DNA from: SABI01 sp963663665
GTDB lineage: Bacteria; Spirochaetota; Spirochaetia; Sphaerochaetales; Sphaerochaetaceae
Assembly: GCA_963663665.2 (NCBI GenBank)
Contig: CAXXKP010000001.1
Coordinates: forward strand, 62,001 to 126,000
Direction of reading: 5' to 3'
Length of the DNA: 64,000 bases
Under the pieces are notes generated by a model. That model did not search any database. It was not told the DNA's origin and saw only the letters and a list, made by a program, of their open reading frames with translations. A program made the position numbers and the translations under genes. Shown here one piece after another: positions 53,677-61,768 of this stretch; the first letter of the stretch is position 1, and the number at the start of each line of letters is the position of its first letter.

Positions 53677-54135
53677 ATGATGAGAAGAAAAGATAGAGAA
53701 ATAGGTAGTGAAGAGGCATTAGAACTCTTAAAAAAATGTGAGTATGGAATCCTTTCCCTTGTAGATGAGGATAATAGTCCATATGCACTCCCCCTGTCAT
53801 TTGCAGTGGTTGATAGAAAAATCTACCTCCACGGAGCCTTAGAAGGAAAAAAGATTGATGTATTACAAAAGAATTCATCCGTTTGCTTTGTAGCAGTAGG
53901 AAAAACACATGTTTTACCTCAAAAATTCTCTACAGAATATGAGTCGGTAATCGTGATGGGTAATGGTTATATTGCAAAGAGTAATGAAGAGAAATCAAAA
54001 GGCTTACTCGCTTTAGTTGAAAAGTATAGTCCTTCATTCCTAAAAGAAGGAGACCTATACATACAACGAGCGATACAAAAAACTGCTGTTTTTGTTATCA
54101 ATATTGAAAGTATTTCTGGCAAAAGAAGAGAATAA
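53677..54135 (+). CDS. NimA-like pyridoxamine 5'-phosphate oxidase-fold flavoprotein
   Basis: About 152 residues from the ATG at 53677. The sequence MMRRKDREIGSEEALELLKK then PYALPLSFAVVDRKIYLHGALEGKKIDVL is the pattern of the PNPOx-fold group that includes NimA nitroimidazole-resistance reductases; the fold binds FMN or another flavin. The frame runs upstream to 53614, but that would include the operator and promoter, so the later start is preferred. It heads an operon with a cupin and hybrid-cluster protein, suggesting a role in nitrosative or oxidative stress. Confidence 0.82.
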   Translation: MMRRKDREIGSEEALELLKKCEYGILSLVDEDNSPYALPLSFAVVDRKIYLHGALEGKKIDVLQKNSSVCFVAVGKTHVLPQKFSTEYESVIVMGNGYIAKSNEEKSKGLLALVEKYSPSFLKEGDLYIQRAIQKTAVFVINIESISGKRRE

Positions 54136-54148
54136 AGAGGATGTGATT

Positions 54149-54451
54149 ATGATAGAGAAAGTATACCAACACCATACTGGTGATACCACAAAAGTTGAAC
54201 GAATGGTAGATGACTGTGGAGTAAGAATTAACGTACTCACACTTGCTATAGGAGAGGGAGCTGATCCTCATCCAACACTAGAAGATGCGCATATGATCGT
54301 CGCAAAGGGAACCCTAAAAGTTGCCTTTGGAGATCAAGATTTTCACACTTACAGTGAGGGGAATATTATCAATGTCCCAGCACATACAATGATGAACCTC
54401 CAAAATGGGGGAGAATCTGTATTACGAGTTTTCGTGATCAAACAACAATAA
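54149..54451 (+). CDS. Small cupin-domain protein
   Basis: A 100-residue single-domain cupin starting MIEKVYQHHTGDTTKVERMV; AGAGGATG lies before the ATG at 54149. The cupin motifs are GEGADPHPTLEDAHMIVAKGTLKVAFG and NIINVPAHTMMNLQN; the first motif has only some of the usual metal-binding His/Glu residues (HP, E, H). It lies between the NimA-like gene (13-nt gap) and hcp (68-nt gap). The function is unknown but the context points to nitric-oxide or oxygen stress. Confidence 0.8.
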   Translation: MIEKVYQHHTGDTTKVERMVDDCGVRINVLTLAIGEGADPHPTLEDAHMIVAKGTLKVAFGDQDFHTYSEGNIINVPAHTMMNLQNGGESVLRVFVIKQQ

Positions 54452-54519
54452 ACTCACATTAAAATCATTTACTTACTACTAAAATCTCATTATGGACCTA
54501 ATACACAAGGAGAAAATTT

Positions 54520-56076
54520 ATGGACGAAATGTTTTGTTACCAATGTGAACAAACAGCGAAAGGGATTGCATGTACTACTAAAGGGGTATGTGGAAAAACT
54601 GCAGATATATCTAACCTTCAAGATGATATGACAGGCGCACTTGTAGCACTTGCGGTCGCCACTCAAGATAAGGTTATTGACGATGCAACCTATCATATCA
54701 TGCTAGAAGGAATGTTTACCGCGATTACGAATGTGAATTTTTATGATGTCACATTAAAGAATCTTATTTCTAGAATCGAATCGAAAACTCTCTCCTATGA
54801 AGGGACTTTAAACATCTACACCATGAAAGAAGTTTGGCAAGATAATGAAGATATAAGATCATTAAAATCCCTCATTTTACTAGGATTAAGGGGAATGGGT
54901 GCCTATGCATACCATGCGTGGGTGCTTGGATACAAAGACAAAATGGTTAATGATTTCTTCTTCTCTGCAATGAGAGCGATCGGAGAAAAGGGAAGTGTTG
55001 AGGAATTGCTTCCACTTGTGTTAAAGACAGGTGAAGTGAATCTTGCATGCATGAAATTACTCGATGCTGCAAACACAGAAACCTATGGGGATCCTACCCC
55101 AATAGAAGTTCCGCTCACTATTGAGAAGGGTCCTTTTATTGTAGTGAGTGGTCATGACTTATTTGATTTATATCAGCTACTCATTCAAACTGAGGGAAAA
55201 GGAATTAATATTTATACTCACGGTGAAATGCTTCCGGCTCATGGATATCCCAAACTCAGAGCATTTTCTCATCTTAAAGGTAACTTTGGAACAGCATGGC
55301 AAAATCAGCAGAAGGAGTTCATTGACATTCCTGGTGCGGTTTTATTCACAACAAACTGTTTGATGCCTCCAAAAGATAATTACAAAGACAGAATCTTCAC
55401 AACAGAAGTAGTATCTTATCCAGAACTTATTCATATCGGTAAAGATAAAGATTTCACACCAGTAATTGAAAAAGCTCTAAGTCTTGGAGGATATCCTGAA
55501 GATAGAAGTATGGTTGGTATTAATGGTGGTACTTCTATGACCACAGGATTTGGCCGAGCAACAGTACTATCTGTTGCAGGTGAAGTAATTGAATCTGTAA
55601 AGAAAGGCGATATCAAGCATTTCTTCCTTGTCGGAGGGTGTGACGGTGCTCGTGTAGGAAGAAACTATTACACTGAATTTGTTGAAAAATCACCTAAGGA
55701 TACCGTTATCCTCACTCTCGCCTGTGGTAAATTTAGATTTAATGACATGAAACTCGGAAACATTGGTAATATTCCACGACTGCTAGATATGGGTCAGTGC
55801 AACGACTCCTATGGTGCTATTGAGGTAGCCTTAGCTCTAGCAAATGCATTTGAAGTAAGTGTCAATGAATTACCACTTTCATTTATATTGTCTTGGTATG
55901 AGCAAAAAGCAGTATGTGTCTTATTAACCCTTCTTCACTTAGGGGTAAAAAATATCCACCTTGGACCATCTCTGCCTGCATTTGTAAGTGCTAATGTGCT
56001 AAAAATTCTAGTTGAGACCTTTGGCATTACCCCAATTTCAACCGCAATGGAAGACATGAACAGGCTTTTAGGCTAA
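54520..56076 (+). CDS. hcp: Hybrid-cluster protein (hydroxylamine reductase / NO-related)
   Basis: A 518-residue hybrid-cluster protein. The N-terminal cysteines C6-x2-C9-x8-C18-x5-C24 are the class I pattern of strict anaerobes, binding a [4Fe-4S] cluster. Hybrid-cluster ligands can be recognised in SGHDLFDLY, TTNCLMPP, VGGCDGAR, LACGKFRFND. Hcp removes hydroxylamine or nitric oxide and takes part in nitrosative stress responses. AAGGAG lies 6-7 nt before the ATG. No Hcr reductase gene is adjacent, as usual for class I. Confidence 0.96.
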   Translation: MDEMFCYQCEQTAKGIACTTKGVCGKTADISNLQDDMTGALVALAVATQDKVIDDATYHIMLEGMFTAITNVNFYDVTLKNLISRIESKTLSYEGTLNIYTMKEVWQDNEDIRSLKSLILLGLRGMGAYAYHAWVLGYKDKMVNDFFFSAMRAIGEKGSVEELLPLVLKTGEVNLACMKLLDAANTETYGDPTPIEVPLTIEKGPFIVVSGHDLFDLYQLLIQTEGKGINIYTHGEMLPAHGYPKLRAFSHLKGNFGTAWQNQQKEFIDIPGAVLFTTNCLMPPKDNYKDRIFTTEVVSYPELIHIGKDKDFTPVIEKALSLGGYPEDRSMVGINGGTSMTTGFGRATVLSVAGEVIESVKKGDIKHFFLVGGCDGARVGRNYYTEFVEKSPKDTVILTLACGKFRFNDMKLGNIGNIPRLLDMGQCNDSYGAIEVALALANAFEVSVNELPLSFILSWYEQKAVCVLLTLLHLGVKNIHLGPSLPAFVSANVLKILVETFGITPISTAMEDMNRLLG

Positions 56077-56088
56077 TTTTTCCTATAA

Positions 56089-57699
56089 TTAACTCAGGCC
56101 CTCAAATTCTAATTGGGGGTCGATTTTTTTCCCCTGCGAGGGATGTACAAAAGCGATAGTATTTTTTCCTTCATCTTTTGCTTTGTATAGTGCACTATCT
56201 GCAAATGCAACAAGCTCATCACTTGTGGACGAAACTGGGAAATTTCCCTCGCCACCAAAGGTAACGACACCAAGAGAAAGTTGAATCATAAAGGTTGCTT
56301 TTCTAGAGCTAATGAGCGATGAAGTAACTCGAGAATGTATAATTCTTGCAACTTCTAGGGTTCTTTCAAATGATGCATCCACCAAGGCAACAACAAACTC
56401 ATCACCTCCATAACGGCCAAAAAGATCTTTCTTCCCTAGTGTTTTTTGAACCTCATCAACTAATTTTTCAATTGCCTTATCGCCACCTTCATGCCCATAG
56501 GTATCATTAACCTCTTTGAAATGATCTATATCCATCATAATCAAAGAAAGAGATCTCTCAGTTCCATAGATCTTTTCTCTGTGCTTTTCGATTAGTTCAA
56601 AGAGAGTTTTCCTGTTAAGTATCTGGGTAAGCGGATCTAGTGTAGCACTCACCTTCACTTGACGATGGAGCATCTCTCTTTCACTCACATCATGGAACAT
56701 GATTAGATAACCATTATGCTCTCCTCCAAACTCAATGAGAGGATTAATATGCACATCGTATACTCGATTTACAAAAGTCAACAGCATAGGTTCCTTATTT
56801 CCTGCTTTCATAATTGAATAGAGTGAATCCATGATTTCTGTAGGCACTATTTCGTATAACTTCTTCCCGATTTCTACGCCATGAGTATTAAGAAGCTCTT
56901 TTCCTGCTGAATTCACGTCTAAGACGTTCAAATTGGTATCCACAACTATAACACTATCAAGCATGGTATCAATAATAAGCTCTCTCGCAATAGGTGATAC
57001 GGCGAGAAATCTATATCTAAAAAGTGCATACCCAACAAGAATTTCACTAATAATCATTCCTGCTGAAGAGAAATTAACATGAGGAATAGGTGTAATACCT
57101 ATTATATAAAAAAGGTTAATAACTGCTGGAATAACAGTCCCTGTTATCACGAGATTAAGTTGTTTACGATAAAACACATGTCCTCTAGACAATCCTTTTA
57201 CCATAAATACAAAAGAAATAGAGAGTAGGATATACGTAAAGGGGGTAAGCAGGATATAAAATAATGGACCATAATTATAATCAATCACGTACAGTAAAGC
57301 TGACTCTGCTAATAAAACCATTTTAGGATTTCCCCAGAAATAGTTTGGAGTAGGGATAATAAAAATAAAAATGAATAAGGTAGCCCATACAGCAGCTATC
57401 AAATACCATACCCATTTTTTCAATTTCACTTTTGTGTGTAATACTGAGAGAATAAGCCATGCGACGGGAAGCGTATTAATTCCAATAAATTGTAATCGAA
57501 CAAATATAAGTTTTACAGAGAAACTTTCAACCACAAGCTCCCCAATATACATCAAGAGCCAAAATAATGCAGAGGAAACAAGAAGAAAAAATGCTCGTCC
57601 AATGGGTTGTTTAATATACTGGGTACTGAAAATCCATAAGGAAATCATGAGGCCTGCAGAAACAACAAATGCCCAGAGCCCGGGTATTGATGCCATCAA
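56089..57699 (-). CDS. Diguanylate cyclase with 7TM sensor and PAS domain
   Basis: A 536-residue protein. Seven hydrophobic segments in about residues 5-225 match the histidine-kinase N-terminal 7TM domain, followed by a PAS domain (LIIDTMLDSVIVVDTNLNVLDVNSAG, about 240-340) and a GGDEF domain with GGDEF at residue 431. The I-site position reads GKKD rather than RxxD, so product inhibition is probably lost. GGAGG lies before the start. It converges on hcp with a 12-bp gap. This is the second cyclic di-GMP synthase of the window. Confidence 0.92.
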   Translation of the reverse strand: MMASIPGLWAFVVSAGLMISLWIFSTQYIKQPIGRAFFLLVSSALFWLLMYIGELVVESFSVKLIFVRLQFIGINTLPVAWLILSVLHTKVKLKKWVWYLIAAVWATLFIFIFIIPTPNYFWGNPKMVLLAESALLYVIDYNYGPLFYILLTPFTYILLSISFVFMVKGLSRGHVFYRKQLNLVITGTVIPAVINLFYIIGITPIPHVNFSSAGMIISEILVGYALFRYRFLAVSPIARELIIDTMLDSVIVVDTNLNVLDVNSAGKELLNTHGVEIGKKLYEIVPTEIMDSLYSIMKAGNKEPMLLTFVNRVYDVHINPLIEFGGEHNGYLIMFHDVSEREMLHRQVKVSATLDPLTQILNRKTLFELIEKHREKIYGTERSLSLIMMDIDHFKEVNDTYGHEGGDKAIEKLVDEVQKTLGKKDLFGRYGGDEFVVALVDASFERTLEVARIIHSRVTSSLISSRKATFMIQLSLGVVTFGGEGNFPVSSTSDELVAFADSALYKAKDEGKNTIAFVHPSQGKKIDPQLEFEGLS

Positions 57700-57800
57700 A
57701 TAACCTCCTATGTCATATAACTTATAATAAAATTACCTAAATAAGCAAGTTTTTTTTTATGAATATTATATAATATAGTATGTATCTTCCCTCAAAAAAA

Positions 57801-58060
57801 TCAAGATGTCATAGGTTGATCTATATTAATCTTGAACTTACAACCTTTACGTAAAAACGCATGATAATACTTTTTGATCGATAATAGGCAAACTATTTTG
57901 GATTTAACTATCTTCTCATGCACAAGTGAAACTCTGTGCTTCGCTTTGTACCAGGTTAGTGAATTTTTCCTCTTTTTGCTTAATCTTCTGTGAGATTTTG
58001 CCAACTGATCTTCATGCTTTCTTGTATCCCTATGAGAACATATAATTCAAGGTCCAATTT
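57801..58060 (-). pseudogene. Remnant of an IS200/IS605-type TnpB gene
   Basis: On the minus strand, DTRKHEDQLAKSHRRLSKK then RKNSLTWYKAKHRVSLVHEKIVKSK matches the well-known coiled region of TnpB proteins (RKxxxxLAKLQRRLSRKKKGS..NxxKARxKVARLHEKI). Beyond it the sequence quickly loses similarity, and no RuvC catalytic motifs or other TnpB parts follow. Only about 70 residues remain, so the gene is dead. The name rests on this one conserved motif. Confidence 0.65.
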
Positions 58061-58091
58061 TAAGTATTCTCTAAAAAGACATTTCTGGAAT

Positions 58092-58115
58092 GAACAGACT
58101 ATCTGTTCTGATAGT
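58092..58115. repeat. Overlapping inverted repeats next to the TnpB remnant
   Basis: GAACAGA-CTA-TCTGTTC (58092-58108) and ACTATC-TGTTCT-GATAGT (58098-58115) are two perfect inverted repeats sharing bases, so two alternative hairpins are possible. IS200/IS605 elements carry subterminal hairpins at their ends, so this may be a leftover element end. That origin is not proven. Confidence 0.4.
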
Positions 58116-58329
58116 TATTTTACATGTTCTGTTGAAGATGTTTCTACAGATGTAATACCAAAATATAGAGAAAATCAGATTGATTAAATTTGACCTCTAC
58201 GACAACACAGGTATAGAGAATAAAGAGTAATGTGTATTAATTGTTCAATTCAGAGATAAGATAGAGAATCTTCGGATTCACTGCAAACAACAGCACAGAG
58301 CTGGTGTCGCCGGAACTCTAATTACTCAA

Positions 58330-58686
58330 TTATTTTTTTACTTGTAAGACATCGGCAATTGCACTCTCGAAGGAGGCTTTCGGCAAAGCTCCCGTAGCCA
58401 TCTGAGGTTGCCCTTCCATAGGGCAGAAAAGAATCGAAGGAATACTCTGGATTCCAAACATACCTGCGAGCTCTTGCTGATCTTCCGTATCAACTTTGTA
58501 GATATGTATCTTCCCTTCATACTCTATTGCCAATTTTTCAAGCACTGGGGCAACCATTTTACAGGGACCACACCAGTCGGCATAGAAATCTATGATACAG
58601 GGGAGCTCCCCTTTGAATTTCCAATCCTTACTCTCTTCCCAGTCGAATACTTTTTCTTTAAATGTTTCTGTTGTTAAAAATTCCAT
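58330..58686 (-). CDS. trxA: Thioredoxin
   Basis: A 118-residue thioredoxin with the active site DFYADWCGPCKMVAPVLEKLA, the conserved cis-Pro in QSIPSILF and the usual fold order. It is slightly longer than E. coli thioredoxin because of an N-terminal extension MEFLTTETFKEKVFDWEESKDWKFKGE. GAGGAG lies before the start. It stands alone between a TnpB remnant and the tRNA-Leu gene. The 58687-58954 gap shows no gene. Confidence 0.94.
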   Translation of the reverse strand: MEFLTTETFKEKVFDWEESKDWKFKGELPCIIDFYADWCGPCKMVAPVLEKLAIEYEGKIHIYKVDTEDQQELAGMFGIQSIPSILFCPMEGQPQMATGALPKASFESAIADVLQVKK

Positions 58687-58954
58687 GTATTAACTCCTCG
58701 CAGGAAAACATAGAACCATATTGTGAATGCAATTGTCAAGACTGTATAGGCTTCATGGGCTATTATATTGAAGTTACGTATTCAATCCTCACATTTCTCT
58801 AATATGTAAAGATTTTTTCATATCCATAAGATTGAATAAGAAGGATAGGGAATGCTTCGTTGAGGAAGTTATTTGTTATGTTTGAGTAACAATCGTATGG
58901 CAAGCTCAATTTAAGGCTAAAATGCTTAAGAGAGCTTTGTTACACTGTAAATAG

Positions 58955-59038
58955 TACCGGCGGTCGGACTTGAACCGACACAAGCTTGCGCTCAATAGAT
59001 TTTGAGTCTATCGTGTCTACCAATTTCACCACGCCGGC
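58955..59038 (-). tRNA. tRNA-Leu (anticodon CAA)
   Basis: On the minus strand the 84-nt gene starts GCCGGCG (59032-59038), pairing with CGCCGGT at the 3' end (one G-U pair) plus discriminator A. The anticodon arm ATAGA-CTCAAAA-TCTAT gives anticodon CAA, reading UUG. A long variable arm (TGAGCGCAAGCTTG region) and GGTTCAAGTCC T-arm confirm a class II leucine tRNA. CCA is not encoded. Confidence 0.95.
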
Positions 59039-59067
59039 AGGAAGTGCTAAAATCTAAGAGTTACCAT

Positions 59068-59097
59068 ACTATAAGAAAAAGAAAAACACAATATCAA
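59068..59097 (-). promoter_or_regulatory. Promoter of tRNA-Leu
   Basis: On the minus strand TTGATA (59092-59097), an 18-nt T-rich spacer and TATAGT (59068-59073) lie about 30 nt before the tRNA 5' end. Confidence 0.55.
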
Positions 59098-59109
59098 GAA
59101 TTAAATTAC

Positions 59110-60492
59110 TCACTTAGAAAGCTCTTCATACTTGCCTTTATGCTCTTCATATGTAAGCGAGAGATGCAAGTTCCCCTCGTTATCATGAAAATAATAGAGG
59201 TAATTATGGTTTGCAGGTCTAAGCGCTGCCTGTAAAGATTCTTTCCCAACTGATCCAATCCCTGTTGGAGGAAGCCCTATTCTTCTTCTCGTATCATATT
59301 CTCCTGAAGCAGAGAAATCTTTTCTCTCCAATTCTCTATTCCAAACATCAAGTTTGTAACGAGTAGTTGCATCTATCCCAAGAGGTTCATTTCTCTTTAG
59401 TCTATTATAGATTACTTGAGCAATATCTGGCATTTGAGTGGCATCTTGTGTCTCTCGCTGTATCATAGAAGCTATGATAATAATTTGATCAATACTATAG
59501 TCTATTTCATCGATTGATTCCATTTCTTCTCTTAAGAAGTCGTAAAGTCTATCTATAACGAGCGAGGCAAGTGTAGATGCTAAAAGAGGTCCTTTATCAA
59601 CAACATAAACATCACTATAGATCCACCCTTCAATAAAAGAGAGATGCCTTATTTCTTTTTCCTTTTCAAGTGCCTCGATAAAATCTCCACTCTTGATCAG
59701 TTGTAATGCGGTAAGTTGATTATCTATATCTCGTACAGTCGCCCCTTTGAATATTGTAATACGTGAAGACACCTCGATATTTTTTTGTGTAAGGATTTTT
59801 CTAACTTCCTCATAGCTGCTTAGTTTCTTGAAATTGTAAATCCCTGAAAGTAGATTACCTTCATCATGCTTTTGTATAAGATATTCAACAAAACTACCTG
59901 CATTATCAATTATTTGATGAGATTCTAGTAATGTTGCAATTTGTGTTGCGTTCATTCCATTCAAAATTTCAAGGGAGACAAACTCGGTCTGAGGAGCAAC
60001 CTCAACCCTCTGTCGTCCCATTTTTAATAAAAGAATTGAGACAGTACTAGTAATGAATGTGAAGAGAAGTATTGAAGATATTATATAGATATTGCGCTTT
60101 GAAATGAAGCTTTTTTTCTTCTTACTCTCGTGTTGTTTCTTATCTGCTTCATGACTCTTTCTTACTACTTTGGAGCGAGATGTTTGAGCTTTTTTCGTAG
60201 CATTTTTCTTTATTGTTGAAGAAGGTTTAGTAGTAGGACTTTTCTTTGATGGAGTGTGAGCACTATTCGGCTTCTTTGCTGTAGAAGAAGAGGCATATTT
60301 CCCTTTAGGAGTTGTACCGGAATTAGGTTTGTGAACAGGTACAATCCTACTATTCTTTTTCTCTAATATCCTTTTTTGCTCAACCAATAGTTTTGCTTGT
60401 TCTTTAGTTGGAGGAGATTCTTTTCGGTATGTATCTACCCTCTTATTCATCTCACGAGCAATTTTTTGAGCATTCTTCTCTCTGTCACTCAT
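59110..60492 (-). CDS. mltG: Endolytic murein transglycosylase MltG
   Basis: A 460-residue protein of the MltG/YceG family, which cuts growing glycan strands near the inner membrane. A long Lys/Ser/Thr-rich cytoplasmic N-terminus (about 1-130) is followed by one membrane helix (about 134-156), a LysM-like domain and the catalytic domain with Glu347 in IIASMIQRETQ, NRLKRNEPLGIDATTRY and the C-terminal RIGLPPTGIGSVGKESLQAAL. The ATG at 60492 overlaps the stop of the upstream coiled-coil gene, suggesting coupling; TTG at 60504 and GTG at 60495 are weaker options. Confidence 0.93.
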   Translation of the reverse strand: MSDREKNAQKIAREMNKRVDTYRKESPPTKEQAKLLVEQKRILEKKNSRIVPVHKPNSGTTPKGKYASSSTAKKPNSAHTPSKKSPTTKPSSTIKKNATKKAQTSRSKVVRKSHEADKKQHESKKKKSFISKRNIYIISSILLFTFITSTVSILLLKMGRQRVEVAPQTEFVSLEILNGMNATQIATLLESHQIIDNAGSFVEYLIQKHDEGNLLSGIYNFKKLSSYEEVRKILTQKNIEVSSRITIFKGATVRDIDNQLTALQLIKSGDFIEALEKEKEIRHLSFIEGWIYSDVYVVDKGPLLASTLASLVIDRLYDFLREEMESIDEIDYSIDQIIIIASMIQRETQDATQMPDIAQVIYNRLKRNEPLGIDATTRYKLDVWNRELERKDFSASGEYDTRRRIGLPPTGIGSVGKESLQAALRPANHNYLYYFHDNEGNLHLSLTYEEHKGKYEELSK

Positions 60493-61633
60493 CACTACTC
60501 TCAACTGGTAGCACTTTCAACAGTTGTTGTTGGAATGATCCAATCTGTTCTTTCTTTTCTGCCATTGCCTTATGAATCTCTTCTATTTGATGATTAAGCT
60601 GCCCAATCTGCACTTCTATATGAAGCACATGATCCTCATCTTGTCGAAGGAGAAGAACTAATTCCTCTATTTTTTTTTCAATATTCAATTTTTTTGTAGT
60701 TCTAAGAAGCTGTGTCTTAATATATTGTTGTTCAATTATTGCATCAAAGCATTCTCTCACTGCTGAGGGGTACTCTTTACTCTCCTCACAACTCATGATA
60801 GTTGTAAGCGTTTTGCCATACATAATTGCAGAAAGTCTCCGTTGTTTAGAAGATTCCTTTAGCGCTGTCTCTAATTCTCCGATTCTCTTTGCTATGGATA
60901 CGCCCATCCCTTCTTGTTCGAGCTGGCTCTTGCTTGATGACATTTGCTCCTTCACCACAACAAGTTCATCATCTTTCATTTTAATAAGCGAGAGATACTC
61001 GATATATTGTTCTTGAATTTGAGGTGCGCTATCGCTAATCAAGGAGGGGATAAGAGATGATTCAGCGATTATTCGACCAAATTCAATAAATAATTTTGTA
61101 TTATTTTTTAGAAGATTATCGAGCTGTCCTTTCATAATTCTCTCTTGAACAGATAATGGGATTTTCATAAACCAGAGAGAGGATGTCGCCTTGTTCTTCG
61201 CATTATAATGCCTTGTAGTTAAATGAGAATACTCTTTGTGTAGCTGAGTTATCTTTGGAATCAATTCTAAAATTGATTGGTCTAAGACATTTGAATATGA
61301 CTCTTCCCATGCAATCGCTCCAATCCTACTATACAGAAGATTTAATTTTTCGCTAATTTCTTTCTTGTCTTTCTCAATTTCTTTAACCCTATTACTTCCG
61401 TCAAGGATAGAATCATGAAGATTTTTAAGCATCGTGATTTTGGTTGTAAGTGAATCGCTCTGTTCTACCAAATAAACAAACTTTTGGTAAAGGGCGAAAG
61501 TGTCTGCATTTTCAGCTAATTGAGGATAGAATCGGGCATATTCAGCTAATGAGGCATATAAACCTTGTAAATCAGAAGAAACATGTTCTATCTCTCGTGC
61601 TATTTCCTCAATTTGAATCATTTGACGACCCAT
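60485..61633 (-). CDS. Coiled-coil protein of unknown function, coupled to mltG
   Basis: A 382-residue, mostly alpha-helical soluble protein, rich in Glu, Lys, Leu and Gln, with heptad-like stretches at about 60-140, 215-265 and 315-375 (for example KIEELVLLLRQDEDHVLHIEVQIGQLNHQ is part of one). No enzyme motif or membrane segment is seen, and I do not recognise the family. GAGGAG lies 5 nt before the ATG at 61633; an internal ATG at 61621 is possible. It overlaps mltG by 8 nt, so it may work with MltG in cell-wall growth or division. That is inference from position. Confidence 0.7.
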   Translation of the reverse strand: MGRQMIQIEEIAREIEHVSSDLQGLYASLAEYARFYPQLAENADTFALYQKFVYLVEQSDSLTTKITMLKNLHDSILDGSNRVKEIEKDKKEISEKLNLLYSRIGAIAWEESYSNVLDQSILELIPKITQLHKEYSHLTTRHYNAKNKATSSLWFMKIPLSVQERIMKGQLDNLLKNNTKLFIEFGRIIAESSLIPSLISDSAPQIQEQYIEYLSLIKMKDDELVVVKEQMSSSKSQLEQEGMGVSIAKRIGELETALKESSKQRRLSAIMYGKTLTTIMSCEESKEYPSAVRECFDAIIEQQYIKTQLLRTTKKLNIEKKIEELVLLLRQDEDHVLHIEVQIGQLNHQIEEIHKAMAEKKEQIGSFQQQLLKVLPVESSDE

Positions 61634-61655
61634 GCATTCTCCTCAGCTGGCAAGC

Positions 61656-61690
61656 TATGCTATAATAGCATAACTAGAGTTTCTTGACAA
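61656..61690. promoter_or_regulatory. Divergent promoter region with 17-bp palindrome
   Basis: TATGCTAT-A-ATAGCATA (61656-61672) is a perfect palindrome around the -10 box. For the minus strand TTGTCA (61685-61690), 17 nt and TATTAT (61662-61667) form the promoter of the coiled-coil/mltG operon. For the plus strand TTGACA (61684-61689) with TATATT (15 nt) or TATTCT (17 nt, 61707-61712) may drive the pseudo-DEAD-box gene. The two -35 boxes overlap, so the promoters probably compete. Confidence 0.5.
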
Positions 61691-61768
61691 AGGAAGCTTC
61701 GATGTATATTCTAAAAAAGAAGGTCAGTTAAAAGAGCAGCGCATGAATCAATTCTCCTTGGAGGTGGA

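Noticed and set aside
58005..58187. Open frame of about 65 codons on the plus strand
   Set aside because: It lies opposite the TnpB remnant, has no ribosome site and no recognisable similarity.
59002..59235. Plus-strand open frame over the tRNA-Leu and the end of mltG
   Set aside because: It overlaps a clear tRNA gene and a clear coding region in antisense, so it is a chance frame.
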